Below are positions 34,196 to 46,900 of a stretch of DNA of 64,000 nt, one piece after another (position 1 is the stretch's first letter; every line of letters begins with the position of its first letter). Below the pieces are notes generated by a model. The model worked only from the letters and a program-made list of their open reading frames with translations, was not told the origin of the DNA and searched no databases. Source of the DNA: Myrica gale (lineage: Eukaryota; Streptophyta; Magnoliopsida; Fagales; Myricaceae); assembly GCA_963930655.1 (NCBI GenBank), contig OZ005602.1:1123501-1187500 (forward strand), in the 5' to 3' direction. Made by a program: the position numbers and the translations under genes.

Positions 34196-34596
34196 GTTAC
34201 AACTATGGCTGTCCAAAATACCAGACCGATTTTGGACAAATCGGTGGACTTTTTTTGAAATCGGGTTTATATATACCGGGAAACCAGTGTACTCCGGTCC
34301 GATTCAGGATTACCCTCATGAAAACACAGGACCGGACCAGAGTATACCTCTCCAAACCGATAAATTGACCCAAAATGACATGATCCAACTTCAAAATCAG
34401 TCTAAAATAGTATGACCTAACCCAAAACCAGTCCAAAATGGCATGACCCAAGCCGACCCAGACTGGACCGGTGAAACCGGGGACCCTACAGGACCGGACC
34501 GAAAGAATGACCGATCCGGTCCGGTATACATACACCACAAAATGACCAGTTTGGCCGGCCGGACCGAACCGGCCAATGAACAACCCTAGTTACAAC
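34196..34596. mobile_element. hAT-type MITE, copy 2 (inverted relative to copy 1), with 8-bp TSD
   Basis: The element 34204-34588 (385 bp) is flanked by GTTACAAC at 34196-34203 and 34589-34596. It begins TATGGCTGTCCAAAATACC and its reverse-complemented right end is TAGGGTTGTTCATTGG. Reverse complemented, it aligns with 29050-29442 over most of its length, for example at GGTTTGGAGAGGTATACTCT and TTTCATGAGGGTAA. The long frames on both strands are repeat by-products. Confidence 0.85.
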
Positions 34597-37500
34597 TTAC
34601 AACCCAAAGGAAGTGATTTGGCTCGATATAACCCGCTACAACTGATCTCGTTATATTTATACTGAACTATTTTCAAGTTTGCTAAAGGACAAACTAAAGG
34701 TAACTTTCCTTCTAAGCATTTTTTTTTTGTGTCTAAAGAAAGACATCAGACATATTAGAACCAAGTACTGCAAGAACCAAGTAGGAAGTTACCACATTTT
34801 TCTCACTTTTTTTTTAAAAAAAATTCCACATCAAGTGAATCACTGTGGCCGCAATGTTGAATTGGTTGGGCTCTGAAAAAGCGACATTATGACCTACACA
34901 ATAAGTTGCATTTTTCGGTGGATATTCAACATGTCTAGTCACACTGTGGCCTCAATGTTGAATATGTAGACGCTTTTTTTTTTTTTCATGACAATATGTG
35001 GACCACACTTACCCGGTTACCCCCCCCCCCCAAAAAAAAAACAAAAAAACAAAATAGCAATAAGATATAAAATAATTGCTTTGAACATTCAAAGAACTCA
35101 ACACATTGGACTTAGACAAAATTCCATCAAAATGATTCGAGTAATTCACAATGACGTTGGCTTTGAAGCTGGGATCTTCGTTTTATAAAAAATTGTAAGT
35201 TTTTGAAGATTTTTTTTATAGAATTATGAATATTTATGTAGATTGAAGTTTTATAGATTTTTATATAAAAATTAGTAATTTTTTTAAAATATATTTAATT
35301 TTTATTAAATTTGTAAAAATGTGTAGAGATAGATGATTTGATGTAATTTTTTAATAAAAAAAATTAAAGTTCGTTGAAAAGTTATTGGATTATGTGTTAA
35401 AGGTATTGATATTTGTGTATGAAATATATTTTTTTTATTTTGGATGTTTATTTTATGAATTTGTTATATTTATTGTATTTTAGAATATTTTTGCAACGAC
35501 CCTGACTCCTCTGATTTAGAGAAGAATCTTGATCTAATTCACATAAAATAATACTTAATGCTATTTCCATAAACTCCAATTTTTTTTTTAAAACCGAGTG
35601 TCTGGTACGTTTACACACATCTTGACTCGTCTCAAAATTTATACAGTCATCTCGTTCATTATAAATCTAATAATTATCGGACCAATGATCCCGAGAATAG
35701 CCCTAAAGGATTTTAATAGCACTTACTAATTTTTTTACTTAAAAACCTTTCGAGGGAGTAAATTCTAAATTTTAAAATCTTAACCACTTGACCAACAGAA
35801 TGTATAATAACTTTGCAATTGTCTTTCTTTCTTAGAAATGGACTACTGATTAAAAATTCTCCATCTAATTCAAAGGACATCACGTAAGCCTATAATATTA
35901 TATAGTTAGTGCAAAACCCGAATAATGTAGGTATTACGACCTGCAATCTTGTCTCTTTCTCTGTAATAAATGTATCAGTTGATCCCAAATACTGCCACCC
36001 TCCTCTATCCCAGCAGGATCCAGCGGGTCAAATATGGATGATTTACCACATCAAGTCAAAAGCGTATCGGTAACATATATGGTCACCCTTGCTGAACCCC
36101 AGAAACTCCTTGGACGAATCCCACTGCGTTGTGATGCTCTCGTTGTCTTGAATCTCTTGATAGGACATATTCCTACAGAACCCTGATGCTGGTTTCAACC
36201 CAGTTTTCGATATCTGGCTAAACGAGTTAACTCTCTTTCCACTGCAGTGATTGCATTATGCAATATCAGAAATATATGCTGTCCAAGACTGCAACTTCTT
36301 GTTCTCACTCTAATTTGGTAAATAGGAAAGCTTTTTCAAGCTGCCAACCGATAGGATGAACCACAATGAGAGGGCGGCAGTTGAAACGTTCAAAGGCTTT
36401 TGTAACAACCGAAGGGCAAAGAGCCTCTTGGAATGCAACCACATTGGACACCAGCAATGAAACGATCATATAACTGACAGGAAACCTCCATTTTGCAAAC
36501 ACAGTTGCACTTGTCAACATCCATTTTGTCTCATTTCATTCGCTCACTACTTGCCTTGTGGCTTATTATTTCAGCTCTCCATCTCTATCACTCTTTTTCT
36601 CCTCACACTTGGTTTTGTCTTTTCCACTCTTTGCTGTCCTTCAACTATATACTTCTCCTTATGTCGCTTCCGCACTCAGCATCTCCAACATTCCCTTCTT
36701 TTTGTTTCCCAAGATTCCTCCACATTCCTCGTATCTGCTCCAAGAAACCTCGTCGAAGACCGAGATTGTTTTTCAAATCCAAAGCTGTGAAACCCAATTT
36801 GAGCTGATGAGATTAGGGGTCGAAACTTCATTGAATCGGCAATATTCGACTAAATGTCTCTGGCTTCTGAAGAATTAGTTTTTGCTTGAAGTTACGTGGT
36901 CTACGTGGTGCTTTGCAAAAAGGAGCAGTAAGGTACCGCACGTGACACTTTCTGGCATGTTGGTTGTATGTGGTATATTGTCTTATTGTTAAAGAGTACG
37001 AAAGAAAGGAATTCATAAACTGGATTTTAAATTCTCGATATTCTCTAATTTTCTTTTTCTTGGGCTTCTTTAGCTGGTTATGCTAGTTCTGATGTCACTG
37101 TAGTAAGTATGAATCAGATGGATAACAATTTCCTTACAGAGTTTAATAGGCTCAATCTCTGAATATAAGCTTCCCATTAGGTTCATCCTATTTCTGTCTT
37201 TAGTTCCAATATGCAACTCATAAAGGTGGGAAGTGGAATTAGTGCAAGGGAATTTAGCTTCAACATTTTTCTCTAATTTTCTATATGTGCGAATTTCTAG
37301 ATGTAATTGCAAGATTAGAGGATTCAGAATAAAATTTGGGTGAACTTTGCATTAGATTACATGCATCAGCCTATAGGTGGGATCTATGGCAACTTCAAAG
37401 AAAATTTCTGGATTTGAGGGATTGAACCTTCATTGCCATAAATCTGCCTGTAGTCAATAGTAGATGAGTAAGTTCACGATAATATTCTCCTTCCTTACTT

Positions 37501-37637
37501 TTGGCGTAATTTTCATTTCTTTTATTCGTAACAGTTGTTCATACCTAAAGAATAGGGCCAGTAGTAATTCGTGGGTGTCTTTTTCAGTGTGAAACACTTT
37601 CTTCTTTGCTACTAGATCCACTGTAGAGGAAGTTCTA
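34597..37637. other. Intergenic and probable upstream/leader region of the LIN-like gene
   Basis: Positions 34830-34970 carry a local duplication around CACTGTGGCCxCAATGTTGAA. Position 35026 onward has poly-C/poly-A tracts. Positions 36490-36880 are pyrimidine-rich with several overlapping non-homologous frames and could be promoter or leader of the downstream gene. An acceptor TTTTTCAG ending at 37587 would place a leader exon at 37588-37637. I found no separate gene. Confidence 0.4.
35178..35492. repeat. Interspersed repeat, copy 2 of the 33307/35178/59686 family
   Basis: The block runs from TTTTATAAAAAATTGTAAGT through GAATTATGAATATTTATGTA and GATAGATGATTTGATGTAAT to TTATTGTATTTTAGAATAT. 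It is homologous in the same orientation to 59686-60005. Non-coding and AT-rich. Confidence 0.55.
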
Positions 37638-40600
37638 ATGTCAGCAGAAATGTCATCATCTTTGGAGGATCTTCTTGAGGAAGAGGGGTTTAAAGGAAGA
37701 AGATCAATGGAAAGGGCAAGATCATCTTTTAAAGCAGAGGCTGCCAGTATGTCATGCTATGCTTTTCGAGATGAACAAAAGACTGCTTCTGCATTGGGTC
37801 ATAGATATAAGACGGAGAGGGCAAGGTCTGATGGAGCTCGATACAGTGTAAAAGGTAAATTACCAACAGATGGTGATATTAGGGTTAGGAGGCCAAGGGA
37901 TAATCTCATTAGAACACAAAAAGATGAAGGCTTGAAGAAAGAAAGTAGGGAGAGAGTTTCTAGCAATTTGAAGGAAGGTAAAACATTTAGAGCCAACTTA
38001 CCGAAATATATGCAACAGAATGAAATAGAGGAGGTTGGTAAGCAAAATGATGAGAGATTTTTGGATATAAATTTAAATAAAGAGTATAGCTCCGAGAAAG
38101 GAATGGATAAGTATTCTGAAGGAGCTAGAGAAAAGGAAGGTTACAAAGAGAAGTCAAGGAGGGGTACAAAAGTGGAGAACAGGAATGGCAATAATCTGGC
38201 AGAAAAGCTCCTTGGACATTTAAGTTTTGGTGCTAATAATGGGAAGAGCATGAAAAAGTCCACAACCTCATATGACACATCATCTAACAGAAGTTCATGG
38301 AATAGCAAAAACTCTGATGATAATCAAGGTAAAAAAGGTGATAAATTTGTACAACTAGTTTCTCAACCTGCACTTGATGAAGTTTCTGTCCAGGCTGTAG
38401 TGTCCATCGTCAGTGGAAATATTAAATGCTTTTTAACTGATGAGGATTTTCGGACAACACTACGCCGCAAATGCTTCTCTTCCCTTGGTATGATTGGACT
38501 TGAAGGAGGGCAAAGTACTGAGAGCAAAGTCATGTCCAGCCTCGAACAAGCAATCGAAACTGTAGAAATAGCTGCCGAGGACTCTTCCAGTGCTACAGAT
38601 TTGAAAAAAGCTTCTTTGCAACTGAGTGTGATTACAGGGTTGTATTCAAGTAATTTGAAGGATGGGTTCACATCTGGAGTTCCTAATTCACACTTGGCAG
38701 CCTGTGCTCATCTCTACCTCAGCGTGATATATAGGATACAGAAGAAAGACAGGATTTCAGCAAAGCATCTTTTGCAAGTGTTTTGTGATGTACCTTTTCA
38801 GGCAAGAACAATTTTGTTGCCTGAACTATGGGACCATCTGTTTTCTCCGCATCTCTCACATTTGAAGGCATGGTACAACCAGCAAGCTGATTCTATAGCA
38901 GATACACCAAGCAGACCAATGAAACTGAGGCTTCTTGAAAAAATGTATAATGAAATTCTGGATACAAGTACTTATCAGTTTGCAGTTTATTACAAGGATT
39001 GGCTCAAGGAAGGGGTTGAGGCTCCTCCCAGTCCACTCGTTGACATCCCATCAGTCTCTGTTTGGGGAGCTCATCTGGGAAGTTCACTTGACCATTCTTC
39101 AGAGCTATCTAGTTCAACGGGTCCGACTCAACCTGTGGTCAGTAAAAAACTGTATGATGCTGTATTTGACTGCTTGAGTACACCAGAAATGGATGAAACA
39201 GACGACAGTGCGGAGGCAGATAACTTTAATGATTGCTCTAGTGATTCTGCTGTTGTTAAAGAAACAATCACATACTCTTCTGAAACAATTAAATATACAA
39301 ATAAGGATATTGAAGAAGATTTGATCAAAAGTGTGCTGGATAATGCATTCCTTCCGGTAAGTGAGTTTTATTGTTTTCCTTCATATTATTTGTTGTTTGT
39401 CGTGTTTTAGCTAGTATGATAGGATCCTTTCACCAAGGACATTAAACAAATTTTAGGGGGTTGCTTTTTGCCTAGTTTGAAGCATGACTATCTTCTATCT
39501 TGATCCTTTTGCGAAAGTTCTAATGCCAAGTTCTTGGAATTTAGGACCAGCAGAAGCATATACACTCAGTCAGGAAATTAAAACCTCCAGCTAAAAGAAC
39601 CAGATTTTGACATTGTTTGATCGACTCTAAACCTATTGTCATGGGTACTGCCAACCAATCACTCGAATGCTCTCACCTTGGAACCTAGCCAAAATCCCAT
39701 TATGCGAAAGTCATGCCTCACATACTTGGGTATCTTTCAGTCCTAAAAGCTACCAGACATCTTTCAGTCTCCAAGGACAATGGCCCTATATAACCCCACT
39801 ATACTTGTGTTTCAAAGCAGGTATCTTTCAGTGTCAAAAGAACTCGAGTATCACTTTCTACGCAGTTGGTCCATCTTGGCTGAAACACTCCCCACTCAGG
39901 TTAAACCTCCTATTGAGAACAAAACCCCCAAACCATTAAGTTTCTGCTCATTAATATAAGGCTTGGACGCTACTTTGTCACTATCTGTTTAGTGATAGGA
40001 GATTATCATCCATAGGTAGGAACCATTTCATTTCCTTCTTTATCTTTTCAACGTGGGTTGTCAGCACTTGGAACGAGGTAATATTCTATATTTTCTTCTA
40101 TATCAGTTAATGCTCACAAAAATCTCAAAATTACTTCAGGCAAATGAACTCTCATCTAAAGCTGACAAAGAATGGAGATTGGATGGTGTGGGTGCTTTGC
40201 TCGAAAGTGATCTTGACAATGAAATTGGTGACTCTACCATCTGGAAAGAAACTACAGGGAGTATCAACATGCCTGATGCTGCAGCAATACATGCAAAAGC
40301 AAATGATGAGCTTACACTCAAAAGCCTAGAAAAGTCTATTTTTGAACTGCAACACCCTGAGGCTTCTGTTGATGTCAGTGCTTCTTCACTTTCTAATCCC
40401 AGTGAGGCATCAACTTTCTGTTCTCTTGCTAATGTACTCAATTCTCAACTCTTAATTTTACATAGTATCTTCTGTGATTCTGTGATTAGTTTCCTATAGT
40501 AACTTCTTTAACTTGTTGTCTTTTTAAGTGCAGCCAATCAAAATAAGGTCCTCTGTTGAAGGTGAGTAGGAAGGAACTCCATTTGTACTCACCATTTTGA

Positions 40601-43600
40601 TCCGCTTCTAATTTGCATTTTCTTGGCTCAGGGTTACATGAGAGTTACAAATACTTTGATGAACGTTATTTTTTCTCGAGCATTCCTCATGGCTTTATTT
40701 GCCCACTTACTGGAAAGTTGTTTGAAGATCCGGTGACCCTAGAGACTGGTGAAACCTTTGAACGGGTGGCTATAAAGGCATGGTTTCATCAGGGAAACAG
40801 AAAATGTCCAGTAACCGGAAAAACTTTGAAATCTCTTGGCATACCACCTACTAATTTTGTTTTGAAGAGCGTAATTGACAACTGGAGATCAGAACATTGT
40901 AAGCACCTCCTGGATTTTGCCTCTCAAGTAATTGGAAACTCCGGAAGACATGGTCTCAAGCACTTGGAAGAAACTGTTACTTTCATATTAGAGCAGCTCC
41001 TCACTGCTTTCAGTGAAGAGGAAAAAAGAACAAATGCCAAACATATTCTATCCCTCGGTGGCTTGCATTTTCTTCTTCAAAGGTTTGAATTGGGAAAGTT
41101 GGAAGAGAAATCATGTGTGGTAGCTCTCTTGTTCTGTTGTATTGAAGCAGATGCAAGTTGCAAGAATCGGATAGCAAGTAATATCAACAAACAGTGTCTT
41201 CTTGAGCTACTACAGTGCAAGCAGCTTAAGTCAAGTGTTGTGTTGTTGTTGACTGAACTGATTTGCCTGAAAAGGTAACTTTTAGTCTTTCATAGTCAAC
41301 ATTGCCTTTAATGTTAAGTCACCTCAAAGACAAAGCTGTTTATTTCTAATTGAAATATCAACGTTGCTAGAAAAAGCTACCAGAAGATATTCCATTACAA
41401 CACTATCTCCACCCATTGCGTGTCGTTTTTTGTGGTTGCAGGTGGAAGGATGTCACTTTATTTCTAAGTGGCTTTCACAATGAAGGGATAGTGAATACGA
41501 TGGATGTTCTGCTTGAGTATCTCCAAAGCTCCCCAAAGGATCAGAGACCCCTGGTTGCTGTACTTCTATTACTCTTGGCTCTTCTGGTATGCTCCTCTGT
41601 TTCAGAGGTTTTTAAACTATGGTCTTGGTTCTCTCCATTTTTGTTTATTTCCTTGACAGCTATTCCGATCCCACCTGAAAACCTTGTTCAATTTAATATG
41701 TGCCTTGACAAAAGTCAATTACTAAAAAGTAGTTTAGTTGTAGTTGAAGGACTCTAATGATGTCCAAGTTACGGACAGAATATCCCTGCTTCAATATGAC
41801 ACTAGTGTAGAACTTAAAATGTTGAAAGGAGCTTCAGGCCAGGTTCCAAAATGGGCACCTAGTGAATAATATCATTCACAGAATAGTTTGAAGGTTACAT
41901 TTGACAATTGAAGATCAGAAAAATAGGAACTCATCCTTGGCTAATTAGTGGATCTTTTCGGTATCTGAGAGCTTTTGGTATGTGGTTGCAGGTAGAAACT
42001 CAGAAATATAGAATATACAAAGAGGAGGCAATTGATGCCATAATAGTGGCTCTTGAAGACAGTGTAGTGGATGAGAAGGTCCGAGAAAAGTGCAGCCGAG
42101 CACTTCTAATATTGGGAGGTCGTTTCTCCTTCTCTGGGAAGTTGTTGACAGAGAACTGGATCCTAAAAAACTCAGGGTTTGAAGATATCTGCGAAGTGAA
42201 TTCTCTGGACAGTGAATATGAGAACTTAGTTATTGATGATACTGTTTCATCGGTATAGATCTCTCCATGTTCCTTTGACCTCTGTTTCTTACAGTTTAGC
42301 TTTCACTTGACATGATACTTGTGCACGTCTATTATGAATTTCTTGTTCTACACTTTTCTTTACTGTTGAAAGTAATTTGACCATAGAGACACAAACATCT
42401 TTCTTAAATCTTGACCTCCTTGTGCAGTTAAGTAGCATGTAAGTTGTTTAATTATTTGCAAGAAATTATTTGTTTCTTTTTCTCGTATCTCAAACTTGCT
42501 ATGAGTGCATGCTATTATGTGTAGTTCAACCTTTAAATAGTAGTGATACAACTGAACGGAATAATGATCTCACCCACCAGGTAAAGGGGGGGGGGAGGGG
42601 AGGGCGAATTAAAGTAGATATTATGTAGGAAATTTGAAAGAAACTTTATGCTAAACATTTCAGAAGTCAACTTTTTAGAGTGAACTTGAGACTTGCGATG
42701 ATACATGTTTAAATGTCAATAGATATGCTAGTTGGATTTGGTCACCTTAAGTTGGAACACTGAAAGCATTCATTTGTTATTGTTAATGACATAACAGTAT
42801 GATGAAGAGCAGGCCAATGAAGAGTGGTTGACGAAGTTGTCAGCTGCATTGCTTGGTAATAGGAAACAGTCATTCTTAGACACTATTTCTAAGTGTCTTG
42901 GCTCTGGAAACTTGAAGATAGTGAGGATCTGTCTAACCACTGTGGTATGGTTGAGTTGTGCACTTTCTTCACAATCCAATGCTGAGTTCCGGATCTCTGC
43001 CTTCTCAGCTCTTATGCCTCGGCTGAAAGAAAGCCTAGAAAATTGTGAGCAGATTGAGCACAGGATCCTTGCTTCAATTTCTCTGCTCAATTTCAGCAAA
43101 ATCTCAGGTTAGTCACAGCAAACGGTTTAGTTGGGTGTTTTCTGTACTGAAGTACAAAATTGAAAAGAATGCTTAGCATGCCATGCAAGATGCACATGAT
43201 AAAAGGATTCAGGAACAAGGGAATCTTCGTAGCATTACGAGCACAACTTAACATCTTTTTTTTTTTAAAAAAAAAAGTACTTGTTAGAAATCCATTATCA
43301 GGGAATAAACTGTGGATCAGCTTGCTTTTCTTTTACAGTCCATTAGCCACAATTTCTTTAGGATTTTGTTGTATCATGGTTTTGTACTTTACAAGCATTA
43401 CATTCATTAAATTTGGATTTCGCATGTCCTTTTCATATATCTTAGCCATTCATAAGCTTTTCTAATGGTTCCTTTGAGGTATTTGAGCCATTCACCAAGA
43501 TGGTGGATAGCGAGGCCCAGATTTCTAGTTGAAGAAGAACACACAGTTGGATCTATTTTTATAATGTAGTAGCCTTAGTCAATGCCTATAACTTCGGGTC

Positions 43601-43789
43601 TAAAAAAAAAAGGCAAAGTCATGGCATTTCCTGTCTGTTGCAGAATGCAGAGTTCTTTTAATGACAATTGCAGATGAGATTGCAGCTCCTCTGGAAAGTC
43701 TTGCTGAAGTAACATGGACTGCAAAGCAGCTATATGTCATTATAGCTGGGGGAAGGCTACAATCCGATAGGAAGCCTATCAGGCATTGA
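37638..43789 (+). CDS. LIN/CERBERUS-like U-box E3 ubiquitin ligase, lacking WD40 part
   Basis: Eight exons give an open frame of 1181 residues: 37638-39356, 40140-40433, 40534-40561, 40632-41274, 41442-41586, 41992-42252, 42798-43107, 43644-43789, all with GT/AG borders and matching phases. A start at the second ATG (37650, MSSSLEDLLEEEGF) is equally likely. The N-terminal 670 residues are charged and partly low-complexity. A U-box follows at about residues 700-775 (FICPLTGKLFEDPVTLETGE, then PVTGKTL), which binds E2 enzymes. After it comes an armadillo-like helical region through FRISAFSALMPRLKESLEN. Known LIN family members continue into WD40 repeats. Here the frame stops at residue 1181 and no WD40 sequence follows, so the gene is shortened or decaying. 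Role by family: ubiquitin ligation; LIN/CERBERUS itself acts in symbiotic infection, which need not apply here. Confidence 0.8.
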
Positions 43790-44683
43790 TTTTCCTTATG
43801 GACAAATATCAGCAACTTCTGAGGTCTCTGGTGGCATTCTGAATATCCTGACCTTAGGCGATGATCGCAGCATTATATATCACCGCCTGCAATAGTTTCA
43901 CAGTTGAAAGAAAAAATAATATTTTAAACTGACAAAGTTACTTCATATCTCCCCATTTTTGGAGTCGTCAACCTTTTGGAGGAAAGAGCCACACCTCGGG
44001 CAGTGGGCATCGATCTTATCAGAACATTAGGGTGAGGTTAATATTCTTGCTGAGAACCTGCACAATAATTATACTGAGTCTTCATCTGTTGATTTATTTA
44101 TTTCCCTTTTAAATTTTACTCCTTTTTGTTAGTTTTATATGTTAGGAATGTTCAAGAGGGCACCGGTGACTCAAATAGAGAGAGATTTTTCTTTTTCCCT
44201 TCTCTTGTATTATCATAGTTCTCAAATAAAGTCACTGTGATCCTAATTACATTATCTTGAGAGTGGTGGGGAGTTTTGTGAAATGTGTTCCTTGTTTTTC
44301 AATGCTTATCTCTACCCTTTCAGGTAGTTATTTTTGCCTACGCAGTATGTGTAGTGTCTAGTTATGCATGGCTTTTGGTTAAGAAAATGGCCGGCAATAG
44401 CTTTACAATCACATTGTAACATTGTATTTTGTTCGTTTTACTTCCAATGTAGATGATTATGGTGCCTGCATGCTGGTGAACGAGAAAACTATTAAGACGA
44501 TTATAGATGTACTCGTGAAGATTATTAGTCATCTGAAGATCATGATCAAAAGAGAATTTTAGATGTGTTGTGTCAGTTGAAATATCTGCTCAAGAACTAT
44601 GCAACATTTCGATATGTTGCGCCGCGCATTTTAATGTCAGGCATCTTTGCTTGGTCTATATGACTTAGAAAAACATTGAGAAG
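43790..44683 (+). pseudogene. Decayed sequence downstream of the LIN-like gene
   Basis: After the stop, short coding-like stretches appear in shifting frames. One 46-residue run (GYNPIGSLSGIDFPYGQISA..., about 43757-43897) is reached if the reading frame shifts at the G-run at 43748-43752. Others are VVNLLEERATPRAVGIDLIR near 43963-44035, and 44460-44640, where the frame must change midway to continue into ILDVLCQLKYLLKNYATF. None of them looks like a WD40 repeat. I treat them as fossil exons or chance frames and cannot assign a family. Confidence 0.35.
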
Positions 44684-44772
44684 TGTGAGAGAATATACTT
44701 CAAGCAATAAAATTTATCTATTTCAACGGTTTAAGCTTTTGGTATGAATGATGATTTCACCTGGTATCAGAG
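44684..44772 (+). repeat. LTR fragment with primer-binding site
   Basis: TGTGAGAGAATATAC...TTTAAGCTTTTGGTATGAAT...GATTTCACC is immediately followed by TGGTATCAGAG (44762-44772), the start of the plant initiator-tRNA-Met primer-binding site. It is related to the LTR pieces at 16468 and 18650. Only this terminal piece remains; no partner LTR was seen. Confidence 0.65.
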
Positions 44773-44899
44773 TTAAGGTCCTGAGTTTGAAACAGTCTGA
44801 TTTCACATAAAGTAGTACTTGGCCACAAACTCTATAATAAGAGTACAAAAGTGGAAGAAAAACACTAACAATATTAAATTTGCCCTAGATTTTAACCGA

Positions 44900-45297
44900 T
44901 AGCTTACACTTAAGTTGATATTGCTATATATACCTGGGTAGTTATTTGTCATTAAATCGGTGAATTTCGATAGCTTGCAGGTGTTGATATTGCTACAAGC
45001 CTGGTCTATAATATTTCGGGTAGTTATTTATCGTTAAAGCGGTGAATCTCAATAGCTCACAGGTGTTGAGATTGCTACAAGCCTGGCCTACAATTTTTTG
45101 GGCAGTTATTTATCATTAAAGCGGCGAATCCCAATAGCTTATAGGTGTTGATATTACTACAAGCCTGGTCTATAACTTTCCGGGTAGTTATTTGTCGTTA
45201 AAGCGGTAAATCACAATAGCTTACAGGTGCTAAATATTGCTACAAGCTAGTCTACAACTTTCCAGGTAGTTATTTATCGTTAAAGCGGTTGATTCGA
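44900..45297. repeat. 82-bp tandem repeat, nearly five copies
   Basis: The landmark GGTGTTGATATTGCTACAAG recurs at 44980, 45062, 45144 and (variant) 45226, exactly 82 bp apart. Each unit also contains GTTATTTATCGTTAAAGCGG followed by TGAATCxCAATAGCT. The copies are 80-90% alike by eye. The array is non-coding and lies downstream of the truncated LIN-like gene. Confidence 0.9.
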
Positions 45298-45514
45298 CAC
45301 GTAAATTATAACGGTTTTTTCCCTTAATAGTACGTACTTTCCATCCCTTTTCCTTTGAAGCAAAAATTCGATGGTTAATTTGCTAACAATGGCTTACGCT
45401 GCTGCTGGGGTTTCCGATCTTGCGTGGAGGATATAGTAATTATTGAACCGACCAATCTAACTATAATTTTTCATACTTTTTGATGGCATCGATATATATA
45501 TGATAGTACATATC

Positions 45515-45667
45515 TGACCACCGCTATAGGTTTTAGTAGCGGTTTTTTAGCCGCTGTATAGTGTCCGTCGGGATAGATTTTAAAGGCAGTTTTTGAGATC
45601 GCGGGTGAAAATCTTGTCCTATAGCGGCTGTCACGATCGCCGCTAAAGACCAATTTTTTTTGTAGTG
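45515..45667. mobile_element. CACTA-type element terminus
   Basis: The right end, reverse complemented, reads CACTACAAAAAAAATTGGTC, the classical start of plant CACTA (En/Spm) elements. Inside it are repeated TAGCGGC/GCCGCTA words typical of their subterminal repeats. A partner end was not found. A related stretch with GGTGGTCACTATGACCGCCA lies near 45993-46045. No transposase is present. Confidence 0.55.
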
Positions 45668-46025
45668 TTTAGTAAACTATATACAATTTATGCTACAAAA
45701 TCTCTTATATATGTGCTAACTAACCTAAGTACTTTATATATATGTACCTACATACCTAATGACTAAATCATAATCTTTAAGATCATATATTAAGTTATGT
45801 ACTTTAATTGCATAAGCTAATCTCACAATATATTTTTGTTTGAAATTAAATAATATGTCATAATTATATAGTATTATATTACTAATTATTCAAAACATAT
45901 ATGCTCATTATAAGTATGACACAAACGTTGCTATAGATATATCTTTAACAACATTTTTGTAAAAAAACAATGTTAAAGGTCTAAGCTATAACGGTGGTCA
46001 CTATGACCGCCACTATAGATACCCA

Positions 46026-46900
46026 ATTTCTAGCAATGTTTGTGTAAGAGACCCCGATTTAGGTCACCTTAACAACGCCAACTCTTGCCAAGTGATTCGA
46101 ACGTGATCACCCCAATCAATCCTCCTAAACTATTATTGGCAACACACGAGCTGAAATGTAGGATCTAACAACACAAATGGAGAACTCTCAAGATATTATT
46201 ATGAAGAACGAAGAATGTGGTTAAGGGTTAATTAGCCTAAGAACCACAAGAACACAAAAACAATCATGATCAAGGGTTAATTAGCCTAAGAATGGGTACC
46301 CAAACTAGGTTATTAGCCTATAATAAATTCCAAGTGACAAGGTTATTAGCCCTGACACCGACTTAGCATATACGTGTCTATGCTTGGACAAAACACTCCC
46401 TAAAAGCACTTATGTTCTCCAAGACTACTATTCTGAATGAATCCCACTAATGCACTTAAGGGTGTTTATATAGACATCCTTAGGTGTTTACAAACCCTAA
46501 TTGAATCAAATCACAATCAATCAAATCACTGATCTTTAGGAATCAATCCTTACAATCAAGGAGATTTTTACATGCATAAATCAACATCTTTTTTCTTTAT
46601 TCTTGAATCCACTGGACCTCTAGATGCTAAATCCAATGCTAATTGTGTAATGATTGTACCAATCGTAAGCATGATCCCCATCTCTAAACTCTAAGGTCCA
46701 AATATTTACAATTTTCCCTTAGTCTACCCGAACCATTTCATCTACACAATCCATCCATACAAATGAAACCAATGAAATTCTATCTAAATTTGTTCATATA
46801 TAGGGTAAATAAATTGACGAACCTTCCGGTTTGAGGTACTACTAGACCCTCGCATATCTATATTTGGGTTGATGCTTGATAGCTCAGCCATTTATCAACC
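46026..46900 (-). repeat. Possible solo LTR
   Basis: The minus strand contains GTCTATATAAACACCC (about 46464-46479), a plausible LTR TATA box, in non-coding sequence with two copies of AAGGGTTAATTAGCCTAAGA at 46213 and 46272. LTR ends and a TSD could not be fixed, so this is only a suggestion. Confidence 0.3.

Noticed and set aside
36493-36878. Overlapping frames of 80-106 residues upstream of the LIN-like gene
   Set aside because: Several frames are open at once in pyrimidine-rich DNA with no recognisable domain; more likely leader or promoter.
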